From Prochilodus magdalenae (Eukaryota > Chordata > Actinopteri > Characiformes > Prochilodontidae), in NCBI GenBank assembly GCA_024036415.1, contig JAMWET010003098.1, positions 227,501 through 291,500 on the forward strand: a stretch of 64,000 nt of DNA, given 5' to 3'. Under the pieces are notes generated by a model that was not told where the DNA came from, made no database searches, and saw only the letters and a list, made by a program, of their open reading frames with translations. The translations under genes were made by a program, and so were the position numbers. This document shows positions 26,397 to 38,371 of the stretch, piece after piece (the stretch's first letter is position 1; each line of letters opens with the position of its first letter).

Positions 26397-27470
26397 ATGG
26401 CATCAGAGCTGGCGATGAGCAGCTCCGACCTGCCCACCAGTCCCCTGGCCATGGAATATGTTAATGACTTCGATCTGATGAAGTTTGAGGTGAAAAAGGA
26501 GCCGGTGGAGCCCGAGCGCGGCAGCTTGAGCCACCAGTGCAGCCGCCTGCTCGCCGGGGGCTCCGTGTCTTCCACGCCGATGAGCACGCCGTGCAGCTCG
26601 GTGCCGCCTTCGCCGAGCTTCTCGGCGCCCAGCCCGGGCTCCGGGAGCGAGCACAAGAGCCACCTGGAGGATTTCTACTGGATGACGGGCTACCAGCACC
26701 AACAGCAACAGCAGCAGCAGCAGCAGCAGCAAGCGCACCACCAGCCGCAGCAGCTGAACCCCGAGGCGCTGGGCTTCAGCCCCGAGGACGCCGTGGAGGC
26801 GCTGATCAGCAGCACGCACCAGCTCCAGCCTTTTGACGGCTATGCTAGGGGGCAGCAGTTCGCCAGCGCGGCGGGCCCCGGAGGCGCGGTGGCCGGGGAC
26901 GACATGGGCTCGGCCGCCGCCGTGGTTTCGGCAGTAATCGCCGCCGCAGCGGCGCAGAACGGCGCACCACACCACCACCACCATCACCATCACCACCACC
27001 CGCACGCCAACGGTACCGCCGCCAACGGCGGAGGGCACCACCACCAGGCGCCCATGGGCGCCGGACACGCGGGGGCCGTCCACGGGCACCAGCACGCGGA
27101 TGAGCGCTTCTCGGACGAGCAGCTCGTCACCATGTCCGTGCGCGAGCTGAACCGGCAGCTGCGCGGTGTCAGCAAGGAGGAGGTGATCCGGCTGAAGCAG
27201 AAGCGGCGCACGCTGAAGAACCGCGGCTACGCGCAGTCGTGCCGTTTCAAGCGCGTGCAGCAGCGGCACGTGCTGGAGGGCGAGAAGACGCAGCTGCTGC
27301 AGCAGGTGGAGCACCTCAAGCAGGAGATCGCGCGCCTGCTGCGTGAGCGCGACGCCTACAAGGAGAAGTACGAGAAGCTGGTGGGCGGCGGCGGCGGCGG
27401 CGGGGGCTTCAGGGAGAGCGGCGGCTCGAGCAGCGACAACAACCCCTCTTCCCCCGAGTTTTTCATGTGA
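26397..27470 (+). CDS. maf: c-Maf large Maf bZIP transcription factor
   Basis: A complete 357-residue open reading frame encodes a large Maf protein. The N-terminal acidic/Ser-Pro-rich transactivation region spans about residues 1-120. It holds a sumoylation-type VKKE motif (K33) and a four-spaced Ser/Thr ladder S56-T60-T64-S68-S72 that matches the GSK3 phosphorylation ladder of large Mafs. Next come a Q tract (102-112), the Maf_N-like block with the motif [16 protein letters not shown] (121-136), an Ala-rich stretch, a His tract (192-201) and a His/Gly linker. The C-terminal DNA-binding unit follows: extended homology region (about 234-266), basic region (about 267-290, with [13 protein letters not shown]) and leucine zipper (about 293-329). 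The C-terminus SSPEFFM and the opening MASELAM match c-Maf rather than MafA, MafB or Nrl. The family binds MARE sites (TGCTGAC/GTCAGCA) as dimers in the nucleus and acts in lens, kidney, cartilage and immune cells. The start has an optimal Kozak context (A at -3, G at +4). Oddity: an eight-Gly run (330-337) right after the zipper, where mammalian c-Maf has only a short Ser/Gly link. Confidence 0.97.
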   Translation: MASELAMSSSDLPTSPLAMEYVNDFDLMKFEVKKEPVEPERGSLSHQCSRLLAGGSVSSTPMSTPCSSVPPSPSFSAPSPGSGSEHKSHLEDFYWMTGYQHQQQQQQQQQQQAHHQPQQLNPEALGFSPEDAVEALISSTHQLQPFDGYARGQQFASAAGPGGAVAGDDMGSAAAVVSAVIAAAAAQNGAPHHHHHHHHHHPHANGTAANGGGHHHQAPMGAGHAGAVHGHQHADERFSDEQLVTMSVRELNRQLRGVSKEEVIRLKQKRRTLKNRGYAQSCRFKRVQQRHVLEGEKTQLLQQVEHLKQEIARLLRERDAYKEKYEKLVGGGGGGGGFRESGGSSSDNNPSSPEFFM

Positions 27471-27472
27471 GT
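27467..27472 (+). promoter_or_regulatory. maf: Predicted 5' splice donor overlapping the maf stop codon
   Basis: The reading frame ends TTC-ATG-TGA-GTT. Cutting after CAT leaves GTGAGT, a strong consensus U2 donor. In mammals the short c-Maf isoform ends in FFM by reading through this point, while the long isoform splices within the Met codon (AT|G) and adds about 30 residues from a second exon. The identical phase here implies the same option. The second exon was not identified in this window. Confidence 0.6.
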
Positions 27473-28473
27473 TCTGCACCCAGTCGTAAGAGTAGTGCGA
27501 GAGAGAAAGAGAGAAAGAGAAAACAAACAAAAAGAAAAGTTTTGTTTGTGATTTTTTGGGGGGATTGTTAGACTGAGAGAGAGAGTGAGAGAAAGAGAGA
27601 GAGAGAGACTAAACTTTAAACACTTGTTTAAAGTCTGTTTTTGTTTTGTCTGCGTTTTGGGCAGTCAGGCCTGGCAGTCTTGTTTTTTTTTTCTTCTTTT
27701 TTTGAGCTTTTTTCTTTCTTTCTTTTTTTGCATATAAACAGATGGAACTTTCCAGAAAGTATATATACAAATATATACATATTTTTTTCCCTCCCAAATC
27801 TGCCATCCTCCTAAGTTATCTCCACACGTACTTTAAAATGCACAAGTGTCCAACGCACTCATTTTTTTCTTTTATTTAATCCTCCATTGATGTTCGCCTG
27901 ACTTGCAGTGTTTTTTATGGGATTGCTGTTTATTATTTACTTCTCTTTTTTGGTAAATGTTTTTTTTTTTTTTGCATGCAACCACGTTGCACCACTGATG
28001 TCCATCAACATTTTGCATCAATCTTTGTCCTTCTGGCCAAAAACAGTGACACTTACCTCCAGAAAAAAAAAAGTTTTTGGCACTTTTTTCCACTTCCTTT
28101 CTTTGTTTTGTTTTTTTGTTTTTTGCCAAAGTGAGAGGACCTGCAGTTCCCCCTCCCCATGATCATCTCATGAGTCCTGCTTGCTGTTCTGTGTTAAAAA
28201 AGACTTAAGAACTTTAAGAACATTGCTTAAAAAAGAAAGAGAAAAAAAGAGAGACAATATGTTATTATTGCCTGCATGCTGGACATGTATGGTTTTCTTT
28301 TCTTTCATTGTTTTGTTTGTTTGTTTGTTTTTTGCTTGAAGACTGAACTTTGTACTTGGATAACTCCAGCATGGCATTCATCCTCTTCCTTTTATTTGCC
28401 GGCTCACTTTTTTGGAATACCTGCCAAAAAGTGAAAGAGCATCCCACAGACCATCACCCCTCCCTGAAAATCA

Positions 28474-28479
28474 AATAAA
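28474..28479 (+). terminator. maf: Candidate poly(A) signal 1 of maf
   Basis: A canonical AATAAA lies about 1.0 kb after the stop codon. The following ~30 bases are only moderately GT-rich, so this may be a minor site. Confidence 0.4.
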
Positions 28480-28690
28480 GCTTCTCCCAGCCGTGCTGAC
28501 CTGCACCACGGCCCATTCCCATTCAGTTCATGCACTGAGGCATTCCTGCTGAAAGTTGGCCAACTGGAAGCAATGTTTCAGGGGACAAGGACCTCATCCT
28601 TACTAAAGAGGAGCTCCCTCTCCGGGACTAAAACTCTTAGTTGCTTTAAAGCGGATTTGTTTCTTCTTATGCATTTTTTGATAACTCTGT

Positions 28691-28696
28691 AATAAA
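28691..28696 (+). terminator. maf: Candidate poly(A) signal 2 of maf (preferred)
   Basis: A canonical AATAAA is followed within 10-25 bases by CTTGTGTTTTTTATT, a good downstream GU/U-rich element. This is the best-supported end of the maf message. Confidence 0.55.
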
Positions 28697-28720
28697 GCAA
28701 CCTTGTGTTTTTTATTAAGC

Positions 28721-31289
28721 ATAATCTAAGAATAGTTCTGTTATCTGTGAGCCTGAAGGTGTAAGCTATTCTCCAGGTTGTTGCTGATGATGATGACGAC
28801 GACGATGATGATGATGATGATGATGATGTTGATGATGATGAGGAAGGATGCCATTATAAAGATATGCTTTAGATGTTAGGGTTCATGTCCTATGCACTAA
28901 ATCCTTTCCTGATTATAGTGTTAAAGTATACTGGAAGGACCCAAAACAAACCGTATGTATTATACAGCAGGAGTGTTAGGATGTGAACTGCAAGCTTCTT
29001 TGCAGCAGCAGCAGCATGTGCTTCCCATGAACACAGAAGTTTGACAGATGTAGCCCCTTCTTAAAGCCTACCACTGACTGTATTTTGTTGAAACCAAAGT
29101 ATTAAAGCAAAAGAACTTAGTCGAGGTGGGAAGCGGTGCGTTTCGACACGCATCTTCCTTCTTTGCGGAACTATTTGGACTGAGTTGCACTAAAAATGTA
29201 GCCTGTAGCTAATCATACAGTATATCACACAATGGAATCTATCTAGAACGCTAATTTAAAAGACATATCTCATGGCATTGCTGGAGAATTTATGAATACA
29301 ATCTTATTAGTTACATTGTCGAGCAGGACTAGTTTCTTTTGTTGTAAACGGATTCATTATTTACAAGGCAATAATAATAATAATAATAATATAATAATCA
29401 ATAATGTCTGGACATTGTTTTATAGACAGGGATTGAAACCCTGCGTGTATAAAATGGGGATATACCTTTCATCAATAAATTTTGTCTTTTTTTAAGTATG
29501 TTAATTCAAATTTTCTCATATATATTTTGCTGTGCAAAATTATTTCACTCACTAACCGTATGTGATGTTCATATGTGCTTATTTTCATTTCATACAATTA
29601 TATGATATGCAATAAAAATGCAATTCGGGCTTCATAAAGTCTGTGTCCTCTGGATATTGATTGTTGCGAGCTAACTATGTGTGGAGTGGTCAGTGTAGAG
29701 AGACGGCATGTAGGATTTCTCTTTCCACTAATCTGACAGTTTATTTTTGCTGCTGATAACAAAAAATGGGTCATTTGCATTCATTTCATGACGTGCGGAT
29801 TCCAGTTCAGCTGAATCAAAGGCACTGACGAGGAACTTACCTGAATATCTGATCTGAGCTAAAAAAACGTAACCTGGAAGAACATCATGTTCTACCACAA
29901 AAGCAAGCTAATCGGGACTAGTGTCATAAAGGATGACGGTGCTTCTCTATGACATGCTGTCCGACAGTACCCACTACTTGGCGGCTTCGCAGGATGTTCT
30001 TGCCCGCAGTGAAGCCACAGAACGTTCTTCTGAAAGTCATAAGCTGCTAGATTTCAAGAGCGTCCCGTAGATCAGCCGAAAGTTACTGTGTCCTAATAGG
30101 CTTATTTTTGAATGTGACCAGTTGTTACTGTCTACGCACGGCGGTGCGTTAGAGATGAGAGTTAGTTGTAGCGTCTACGGTTGTTCAGCAGTGTGGACTG
30201 GTTTCAGGTTTAGTCACTGCAGCTTTTATGCTTTTATGTGCATTTTTGAGTATTTTTTTTAAAAGGCTGAAAATGCTTCTTCTGAATACACTTAAAACTG
30301 ATCCTTAGTACTTTCACACATCAGATCAGTCATGCTTGCATTTGCGCAACACCACAGAGCTGAATAATACTTCTCTGCACACCAGAGTTATATCATGCGG
30401 GTCATCTCTGTATCGTCCCACAGCTCCAGGCCCAGAATCCATTCAGCAGCTTCGCAGGCCCCACAGTGTAGATAACTCATATTTCTGCAGTACATTGTCT
30501 ACGATTCTCTCTGCTCCTGGTTTTAATTGCTGCTGAATGAGCGTGCATGCTGGATTCCAAACATGCGGCGGGGCTCTGTGTGCGTGTGTGTGAGTGTGTA
30601 TCTGCGTGTGCATGCGCTGCAGTGTGTTGTGTTTAGTTGTGGGAATAATATGGTATATGGATATGGATGTGGTTATTCTTCTGTACGGTTAGCCCTTCTG
30701 TCGTTGGTCCGTGTTTTCTCAGTGGCGCTGATCACAGCCCTCATATGCGCTCCATTAGAGCACAGCAGGCCCAATAAACTAATCAATTAGAGCCTGAGAA
30801 ATCACACAGTAGGAGTGTGCGCGGCAGCACACAGACACATTTATGCTTGTTTTTTCATGTTTTTAAATATTTTTATACCGTTATTTTTCTACTTTTACAT
30901 CCTTAGAAGTGTACTCGAAGCACTGAAGTAGACATTACTGTGCATAAGTCAGGGACCACCATCAGAGTCAGGCATTATTCTTATCTCCAACAAAGTACTG
31001 ATTATCTGATTTGGGCACTTCTGGTGGTCTACCAGCTCTGGCATAGTTGTTAAAAACCTTTGGAACTTTTTGAACTCTGGTTCTGGAAACTCCTGCCTTT
31101 TTTTCTCACTCGTTTCCGTACCACTTTCCCACATCTTTATGCAAGTAGAGAGTTTTGTATCTCCTCAGAAAATACTAACCTGGTCATTTTGACTGGAGAT
31201 AAATGATATATATATACAGAATGTAACACATTTGGAGGTGCTCTAAAACAGATCTTTGTGTAGTGCTACAAAATAAATAAATAAAAACC
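28721..31289. other. maf downstream region; (GAT)n at 28785-28842
   Basis: It begins with a GAT/GAC triplet microsatellite (28785-28842), then an (AAT)n at 29370-29391. It may include the end of a long maf 3' UTR (signals at 29474 and 29611). No other gene is recognised. Confidence 0.45.
29474..29479 (+). terminator. maf: Candidate distal poly(A) signal 3 of maf
   Basis: AATAAA is followed immediately by a T-rich stretch (TTTTGTCTTTTTTT). A further AATAAA lies at 29611. Either would give a 3' UTR of about 2.0-2.1 kb. Use by maf is inferred from position only. Confidence 0.3.
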
Positions 31290-31570
31290 AGGGCAGGGGA
31301 CGAGTCATTTTTTCCCCGCTGATCTGTGAAGTAGAGGCCTTCTCTCTTGCCGTGAAAGAATCCCTGCACCATGTGCCTCTCATCCCGCTCGGCGGGGCAG
31401 AGAGAGAGACTGAGACAATGGCTTTGAGAGTTGAAATGATTTTCTCCATGATTAATCGCTCAGAAAGGGGGCCGGTTTGTGCAATGCAAAAATGATAAAT
31501 CACGATTCTGTTTGGCCACAGCTGTGCCAGGGCTGGGCTGATAGCAGGCATGCAAAACAATGCGATTTAT
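31290..31570. promoter_or_regulatory. Candidate downstream enhancer of maf
   Basis: A compact, repeat-free block lies between simple repeats. It contains the palindromic homeodomain site GATTAATC (31450-31457), an octamer-like ATGCAAAA (about 31484), TGATAAATCACGATT, an E-box CAGCTG (about 31518) and a SOX-like AACAATG (31557-31563). This density resembles developmental enhancers. Function is inferred. Confidence 0.3.
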
Positions 31571-31588
31571 GACAAACTAACTTACTCT

Positions 31589-31592
<4 letters not shown>

Positions 31593-31640
<48 letters not shown>
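31593..31640. repeat. (CT)n microsatellite
   Basis: About 22 CT units, followed by interrupted CTCGCT repeats to about 31675. Confidence 0.95.
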
Positions 31641-31645
<5 letters not shown>

Positions 31646-32102
31646 CTCGCTCTCTCTCTCGTGCTTTCTCTCTTCTTTCCCTGCCTCTCTTTTGCAAATG
31701 AAACTACTTCGTCTGCATAAAGAAGTGACTTTTCCCACTTCCCATGTCCATTTAGGTGAGCAGCAGTGGAGTTGTGATTTTCATTGATCTGACTTTGATT
31801 GTTTCAGTATGAGGCAGCTGTAGTGAATCATGTTAAAGCTGCCTGGCTGTGACGATGCTGCTGAAAGTGCATGTATGACCTTTAGCTCTCATGGTTATCA
31901 CAGCTTTGCTCTTGAATGGATTACTGAAGGTATCAGATGCCACTTTGATTTGCTCTTGTGAAATGTAGTGTTTAAACGTATGTTGATGTTGGTAGTGTTT
32001 CTGAAGCAAGCAGTTGTAGAATAAATGCCCCCCCCCCCGACCCCCTTCAACATTGCCATATAGAACTATTGGCTGGGTATGAACTGTTTGTATCATAAAA
32101 AT

Positions 32103-32431
32103 ATATATGTGCGTTTGTGCGCGTGTGTGCGTATGTGTGTGTGTGTGCGTTTGTGGTTGTGTGTGTGTGTTTGTGTGCGTATGTGTGTGTGTGTGTGTGT
32201 GTGCGTATGTGTGTGTGCGTGTGTGTGTGCGTGTGTGCGCGTGTGATGTGCGTGTGTGTGCGTGCGTGTGTGTGTGAGTGCGTGTGTGTGTGTGAGTGCG
32301 TGTGTGTGTGCGTGTCTGTGTGTGTGTGTGTCTGTGTTAGTGTATGTCTGTGTTAGTGTGTGTGTGTGTGTGTGTGTGCGCGTGTGTGTCTGTGTGTGTG
32401 TGCGCGCACGTGTGTGTGTGTGTGTGCGGGT

Positions 32432-32464
<33 letters not shown>

Positions 32465-32512
32465 CGGGTGTGTCTGTGTGTGTGTGTGCGGGTGTGTGGG
32501 TGTGTGCGTGCG

Positions 32513-32548
<36 letters not shown>

Positions 32549-32570
32549 TTTATTTATTTATTTATTTATG
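32103..32570. repeat. Long variant (TG)n tract ending in (TTTA)n
   Basis: About 440 bases of alternating purine-pyrimidine TG with CG, TA and TC variants, then TTTATTTATTTA to 32570. The many GCGCGTGTG and CGTGTG blocks favour left-handed DNA. A C run (32028-32038) lies just upstream. Confidence 0.95.
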
Positions 32571-33169
32571 GAGGTTTACACTAGGGGAAGACTTAGGGGA
32601 AGGCGTATTGTGTTGTGCTCCGGGCCAAAATTTGTCATACTTCAGCCCCTTAAAATGCAGAACCTGTGCCATTTGTGCCCACTCGCTATGCCATTTGTGC
32701 CCACTCGCCTTTTTTGCCTTTTTTTTTCTTTCTTTTTTTTCAGTTTTATTAAACAACCTGATCTACTGGATTTTCCACATTAACAAAGATCCACCATTAA
32801 TAATAAGAAAAATAAAAGTGCTTTCCATCCTCCTGTGCAAAACTTGGCCTGTTTGGTAGGACACAGAATGAATTCTACCCAATTAGTTTTGCAATATTTA
32901 TAACTGTATTTTTGGCTGTAATTGTAACATGTGAATGTAACATGCTGCTATATATTCCACACATTCCCACTGTAAGACTAATTGGCTTGGTTAATTTTTT
33001 ATCTGTCTATCCCTGGTCCATACTTCAAGCCCTGTTAATGTGGGAGCTGGACATACTGACCCTTCAAGAGGACCCCGAAGGCAAACAGGACTGTACATAC
33101 ACGCTTGCGTGCAGGCATATTTGCGTGATAAGAGCATTTGGCTATGTTTGCTTTTCTGTGTAAGTGTGT
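32571..33169. other. Non-coding, nothing recognised
   Basis: It includes an imperfect tandem pair of GCCATTTGTGCCCACTCGC (about 32667-32708). Otherwise no supported feature. Confidence 0.4.

Positions 33170-33213
<44 letters not shown>
33170..33213. repeat. (GA)n microsatellite
   Basis: About 20 GA units with one AAAG interruption. Confidence 0.9.
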
Positions 33214-33214
<1 letters not shown>

Positions 33215-36200
33215 TGGGCCTTGTATGTGTGCAGTGCATTATTTGTGTCTGTCTCTGAGAATGAATACTTGTGGTTTGTCTGGGAGTGTGTGTGAGTTTG
33301 TGTGTGTTTGTGTGTGTGTGATTTTCAGAGGATGCACGGAGGTCAGTGAAGGAGCAGGAGGAGCGCTCTCAGAGTCATTACACTGATCCGTTCCCTCCAG
33401 GGAGCCCACGTTCATTTCCTGCACCAATCCTAAAGGCGCACACACATATGCAGAGAAAGCACCCGGCAGGAGGAACGTCTCATAACAGGCTGCTGGTTTT
33501 CTGGCCTTCTTTCTGAAACATACACAGCTACATTCTATCCGTGATGATTTAATCAGTTAACTCCCATAATTATTACTCCCAAAATAATTTGAAACTGTCC
33601 TGCCAGCAGAGTCTTCAGGCCATATTTCTGACTAATAGTGAGAATGGCCCTCTCACCATATGGCCCCTAACTCCTAAACCTTACACTGTTGCCATAAAAC
33701 TATGTTAGTTCATTTTTCTTTTCAAATTTGTACATTTCTACCCTATTTTCTATCTGTTAGGAGTTTTTTTCCCTTTCCTGTAAAGTTATTATTACAGATA
33801 CAAGTGTATGGGGTGACATTAATTCATTTTTTAATTTTGAGACCATTAATAGAAACACCAGCTGCCATCTATATTTTTAATCAGTCCACTACAATCCAGT
33901 AGAAATAGCTTAAAATGACATGCGCTACATTAATGTGCATGTTGAGGATCTTTACACTGTATGAACTTTTATTTACTTTTATTTATCTCTGTTTATAATA
34001 TTCTTTATTGTGATTTGGTTGACTCTGTATCAGTGGTCTCATGCCAACAGCGCAGTAATATTTGTGAATGTAATGCGCTTGTATTGTGTCATTAACAGCC
34101 GTATGCTCTGTATTTGCCTTGGGCTGCAGTTGTGGTGTTGCTGGGAGGCGTTAACATGGTGTCCCTAATCTGTCCTCTGGCTAAAGGGCCTGTGTTTGCA
34201 CAGGCCTTTGGAAGGGCCTTGCTACCATTTATAACCTCTGCACAAACACCGGCAGCCTTTTAGTGTTTCTGACAAACTGCAGTGTGCTTTTCCACACACA
34301 CACACACGCACACACACAGACACGCGTACGCGTGTGCAGCGGACACACACAAACAGGCAGAAATAAGAAAAAGTAGTCAAAGGAAAAACTGTCCGTTGGC
34401 CAAGTGAGCGTTTTAACAGTGCAAGCGGTAATGAGCAATTACTGGTACTGGGTTACGAGCGAAAGAAGTTCTGGAAAAAGGTGCATGCACACTGAAACTG
34501 CATGTGTCATGACACAGGGGTTTTCCAAGAATGCCTGGACACAGCAGAGATGAGTGGTGTGTGGGTGTAGGGGTGTATGTATATGTGTGTGTGTGTGTGG
34601 AACACCTCTATCGCTCTCGCTCTCTCGCTCTCTCGCTCTTTCTCAGCTTCGTGACTTATAGCTTTTAGTGACTTATCATCCGATAGCCGGTTTGTTTAAT
34701 CAGTACTTCATTAAATTAAATTAAGTGTGCTAACCAAGATAAATGGTTTTACAGAATGTTTTAGGTGCCTAAGAGTTTTTGTGCAGTGCTGTAAATTTTT
34801 ATGCTCTTGTTGTTTTGATATATAATGATATATAACAATAAATGATGTTGGGACAAAAATGATGTCTCCAAAGCAAACAAGAAAATACATATTTGACTCT
34901 AAATGTAATTCAGTGGAAACAGACTTCCAAGTGATTTTCATCCAGTCATCATGAAAACTACACAAAGAGCAACAGACGTTTAAAAATGAAATGAAAAGAC
35001 AAAAAAAACAAAAATAAAGTTTTTAAAAATATAATAATATAATATAAATACTTTTTGAGTCTTTGAGACTATGTCTTCTCCAGGGTTCTCCTGTGTTGTC
35101 TAATGTCTGATTGTTTTGTACATTTGCCTGCAGCACTGAGCATGTTCAATCAACACAGCTCAACAACCTGTACATGTACATAGTTGTACATCCCATACCT
35201 GCATGACGTGACTGTATTGTATTATCCTGCTACTGTAGACCTTTATAGATTTCAAACCATGAATAAGAAGCTGCAGAAATGAAGTGATACAGATACATGT
35301 TACTGTATATAGATCATGGCAGTATATTATTTATCAATGGTGTTTTTAAATAATATGACATATTGAAATAATTATTAATTAATAACAGCATGTCTGAAGA
35401 ATATGAAAGAGAGAGGGAGGGAGTGAGACAGAGAGAACACTGTGGGGTATATTAAACTCTGCTGTAACAGCATTCTGTCTATGATGGATCAGAAAGAAGC
35501 CTCACTAAAGTTTAGCTCTCACCTTTATTAGGTTTTTCCTCATGTTGTTCTGAAAGAGGAGACACCGTCATCTTCACTGCACTTGCAGCAGTTTGTGAGT
35601 TTAGGTGAAGTTTGTGTCAGAGTGTTCTCAAGCGGCTGTAAATATGTGCTAAACATGCGTGTGCTGTTTGTAGGAGCACATGTTAAACGGTGTTTATTAT
35701 AGCAGGAGGGTTTTGTTGATTGCATCTCTTTCCCCCTCGAGAAGCCGTGTGAATATTACATCAATTAAGACGTGCTTGTTTTATATGGAGCTACCCCCCT
35801 CGCTCTGTCTGTCTGCCGCCTGGCAGAAAAGTCGAAACGCATGCTTCAAGTAGATATTTAGATCAGATCCACTCCTCTCTCATTAGGGCCATTGTCCTTG
35901 AGAGCTGCCTGGCTTGGGGTTATGCTGATAATGAGGTGTACAATACACTCAGGGGTAATTTTATACGGCTGCAAATGTACCCAAAGTGAAGCCACAGTGA
36001 CTTGTATGAATCTAATACCCATTCCCAGCTGATCCGCACTCAGGAGACCAGGCTAGATCGCTCAACAAAAGTGCGGGGAGAAGTGAGTGCTGTATTAACG
36101 GCACCATAGTTCTCCAAATTGCCAGCGTTCATTTAGAATCAATTAATGTAAGTTATTATACTGCCAGTTTAACTTATTGATGTAATTTATTTATTAATTT

Positions 36201-36361
36201 AGGGGGAGGAGTAAGCCACTAAGGTCCCTAGTACTGTATATCACATTGTGCATGTGCTGAATATGTTTCATTTTGCTTCCTTATTTATTTATATATGTAT
36301 TTATTTATTTGTTTGTTTGTTTAGCAGGTGACCACTAAGCGAGAATAACTGAATGCTCGAC
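33214..36361. other. Non-coding; short CA/CG and TCGC repeats
   Basis: It contains short CA runs (34292-34320) and CTCTCG repeats (34615-34640), with AT-rich sequence at 34970-35400. The stretch 35740-36110 is less AT-rich, repeat-free and a weak regulatory candidate. No gene recognised. Confidence 0.4.
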
Positions 36362-36592
<231 letters not shown>

Positions 36593-38238
36593 TAAGTTAA
36601 ATATCTGCATCTATTTGAAAGAAAGAAAAACAAGTAACTGGTGTGTTTTATGGTGTGAAATATGAAAATGCATCTTTGAACTGAGCATGATAATGTTATT
36701 ACAGTTATAGTACTGTGCAAATTCATTTATTAATTGCAGATTAAATTTTAATTGCACATGCAGTTTATTCATTTGCAGCATCCTAAATTGATATAATAAT
36801 AATATAAAAATAATTGAAAAATAATAAAATAAAGCTTGTTAATTTAGTCATAATCGCCATAATAATCCCTAATAAGCAGCAATAATGCATAAATAAAAAG
36901 AAGGGGGCAGTACGCTTTAAACTAACCAAAACGTTTAATGCTGACTGATGAGGAAGTCAAAGTAAGATCAGTAACCTTAAGTGTCTGAGCTTTACCAGGG
37001 CAGATAAATGTGGGCTCACTAATGTTGCTATGTGTATTTGTGTTATAAGTTTCAATTAATGATTTTAAATGTGTTCATGTTCTAATTAATAACTACAAGT
37101 AAATTTTATTTTTTAGTTTATTAACACTTTATAACAGTATTTTACAGTTTTACAAAATCTAATATATAATATTTAATATATTTACTTAGTGTGTCCATCT
37201 ACTGCTTTTATTGCAGTTTACATTCTTTCCAAGCTTTCAGTTTTTTTTAAGAAATCTGCAAGGATATTTTCACACACTTCCAAGGTACAGTCTTTGAAGT
37301 TGGTTGCATCTGTTCTGACAACACCAATTGCTTTTCTGTATAGTTTGAAATGTTTGCACTCATTTTCTATGGGACTATATTTATTTGTAGACATAAATAC
37401 CCTGACATAACTTTTAAACCTAACCTATTTTCCTTTGATTTTCTCATTCCTTACAAAAGTGAATTATCTTATGCACCCTAGTCCTCAGCAGCATCTCCTG
37501 AAACAGGGATTACCTAAACCTAACAACCGGTTTGGCTGAAACTTAATTTAATGTACTTTTCTGAAAATATTGCATCCCTACACACACACATACATGCACT
37601 CACTTCAGAGGAATGTAAATGCTATATGCAGATTCCTCTCTGAGCTCAAATGCATATTGATAAGACGAATAAAGTATGAATGACTTCCAGCTTGTACATT
37701 TTCGATTGTATAACCTTCAACAAAAGCAGTGGTTGTGGGTCTAGGCTCTTGGAACACAGGGAGGGGAACAGCGGCTAGCGTTCATACACTGTACCAGTGC
37801 TTTTCTCGGTGCACAGGGCAGAGAGGAGCTTTTGGACATCACTATCTGTGTTTTCTCATTCCTTTATTTGTGTCTCCTGCACCAGGTCCTCCAGAAAGTT
37901 CCTGCACCTGTGACTGTGAGCTGTGACCTCCCCTTGCCCCAGGCCTTGAAGAGTGAGGTAGAGCTCTCTCTCTGTCTCTCTCTCTCTTCATCTCCCTCCT
38001 CCCTCTCTCGCTATTACTCTCTTTCTCTCTCCCTCTCTCTTTCTCTCTTGCCTTGTTTTCATTCTTTATGCACAAATATCACATACCACTCAGAATCTGA
38101 TGAGCGTAACACACCAGTATTGTCACATGCCAAGAAAAAGATACTCAATATATTCAAAATCCAGCTGAATGTTGACATGTAATATAAACATAATTATTTT
38201 AATTTTAATTTTTATTACTGTGCATTACAACTGAATCT

Positions 38239-38240
<2 letters not shown>
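36593..38240. other. Non-coding; CT-rich stretch 37965-38050
   Basis: AT-rich sequence, then a pyrimidine-rich CTCTCT block. No gene recognised. Confidence 0.4.
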
Positions 38241-38308
<68 letters not shown>

Positions 38309-38314
38309 GAATAC

Positions 38315-38369
<55 letters not shown>
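38241..38369. repeat. (AAT)n / (ATT)n inverted microsatellite pair
   Basis: About 68 bases of AAT units (38241-38308) are followed after ten bases by about 51 bases of ATT units (38319-38369). The two arms are reverse complements, so the block forms a near-perfect hairpin or cruciform with about 50 paired bases per arm. Confidence 0.97.

Positions 38370-38371
<2 letters not shown>

Larger units (their letters stand above)
27471..28720 (+). other. maf: maf 3' untranslated region (minimum extent)
   Basis: This non-coding stretch follows the stop codon. It is rich in T homopolymers (for example 27682-27691 and 27959-27973) and GA tracts (27497-27608). It continues to the AATAAA at 28691-28696, which is followed by a GT-rich segment typical of a cleavage site. 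Mammalian c-Maf messages have long 3' UTRs, so the true end may lie further on at the later signals. Confidence 0.6.

Noticed and set aside
26403..27530. 375-codon open frame antisense to maf
   Set aside because: It is a GC-rich mirror of the maf coding block, with Arg/Leu/Val-rich low-complexity composition and no known domain.
32093..32515. 140-codon Thr-His repeat frame and its Cys-Val counterparts on the other strand
   Set aside because: Pure translation of the TG/CA microsatellite.
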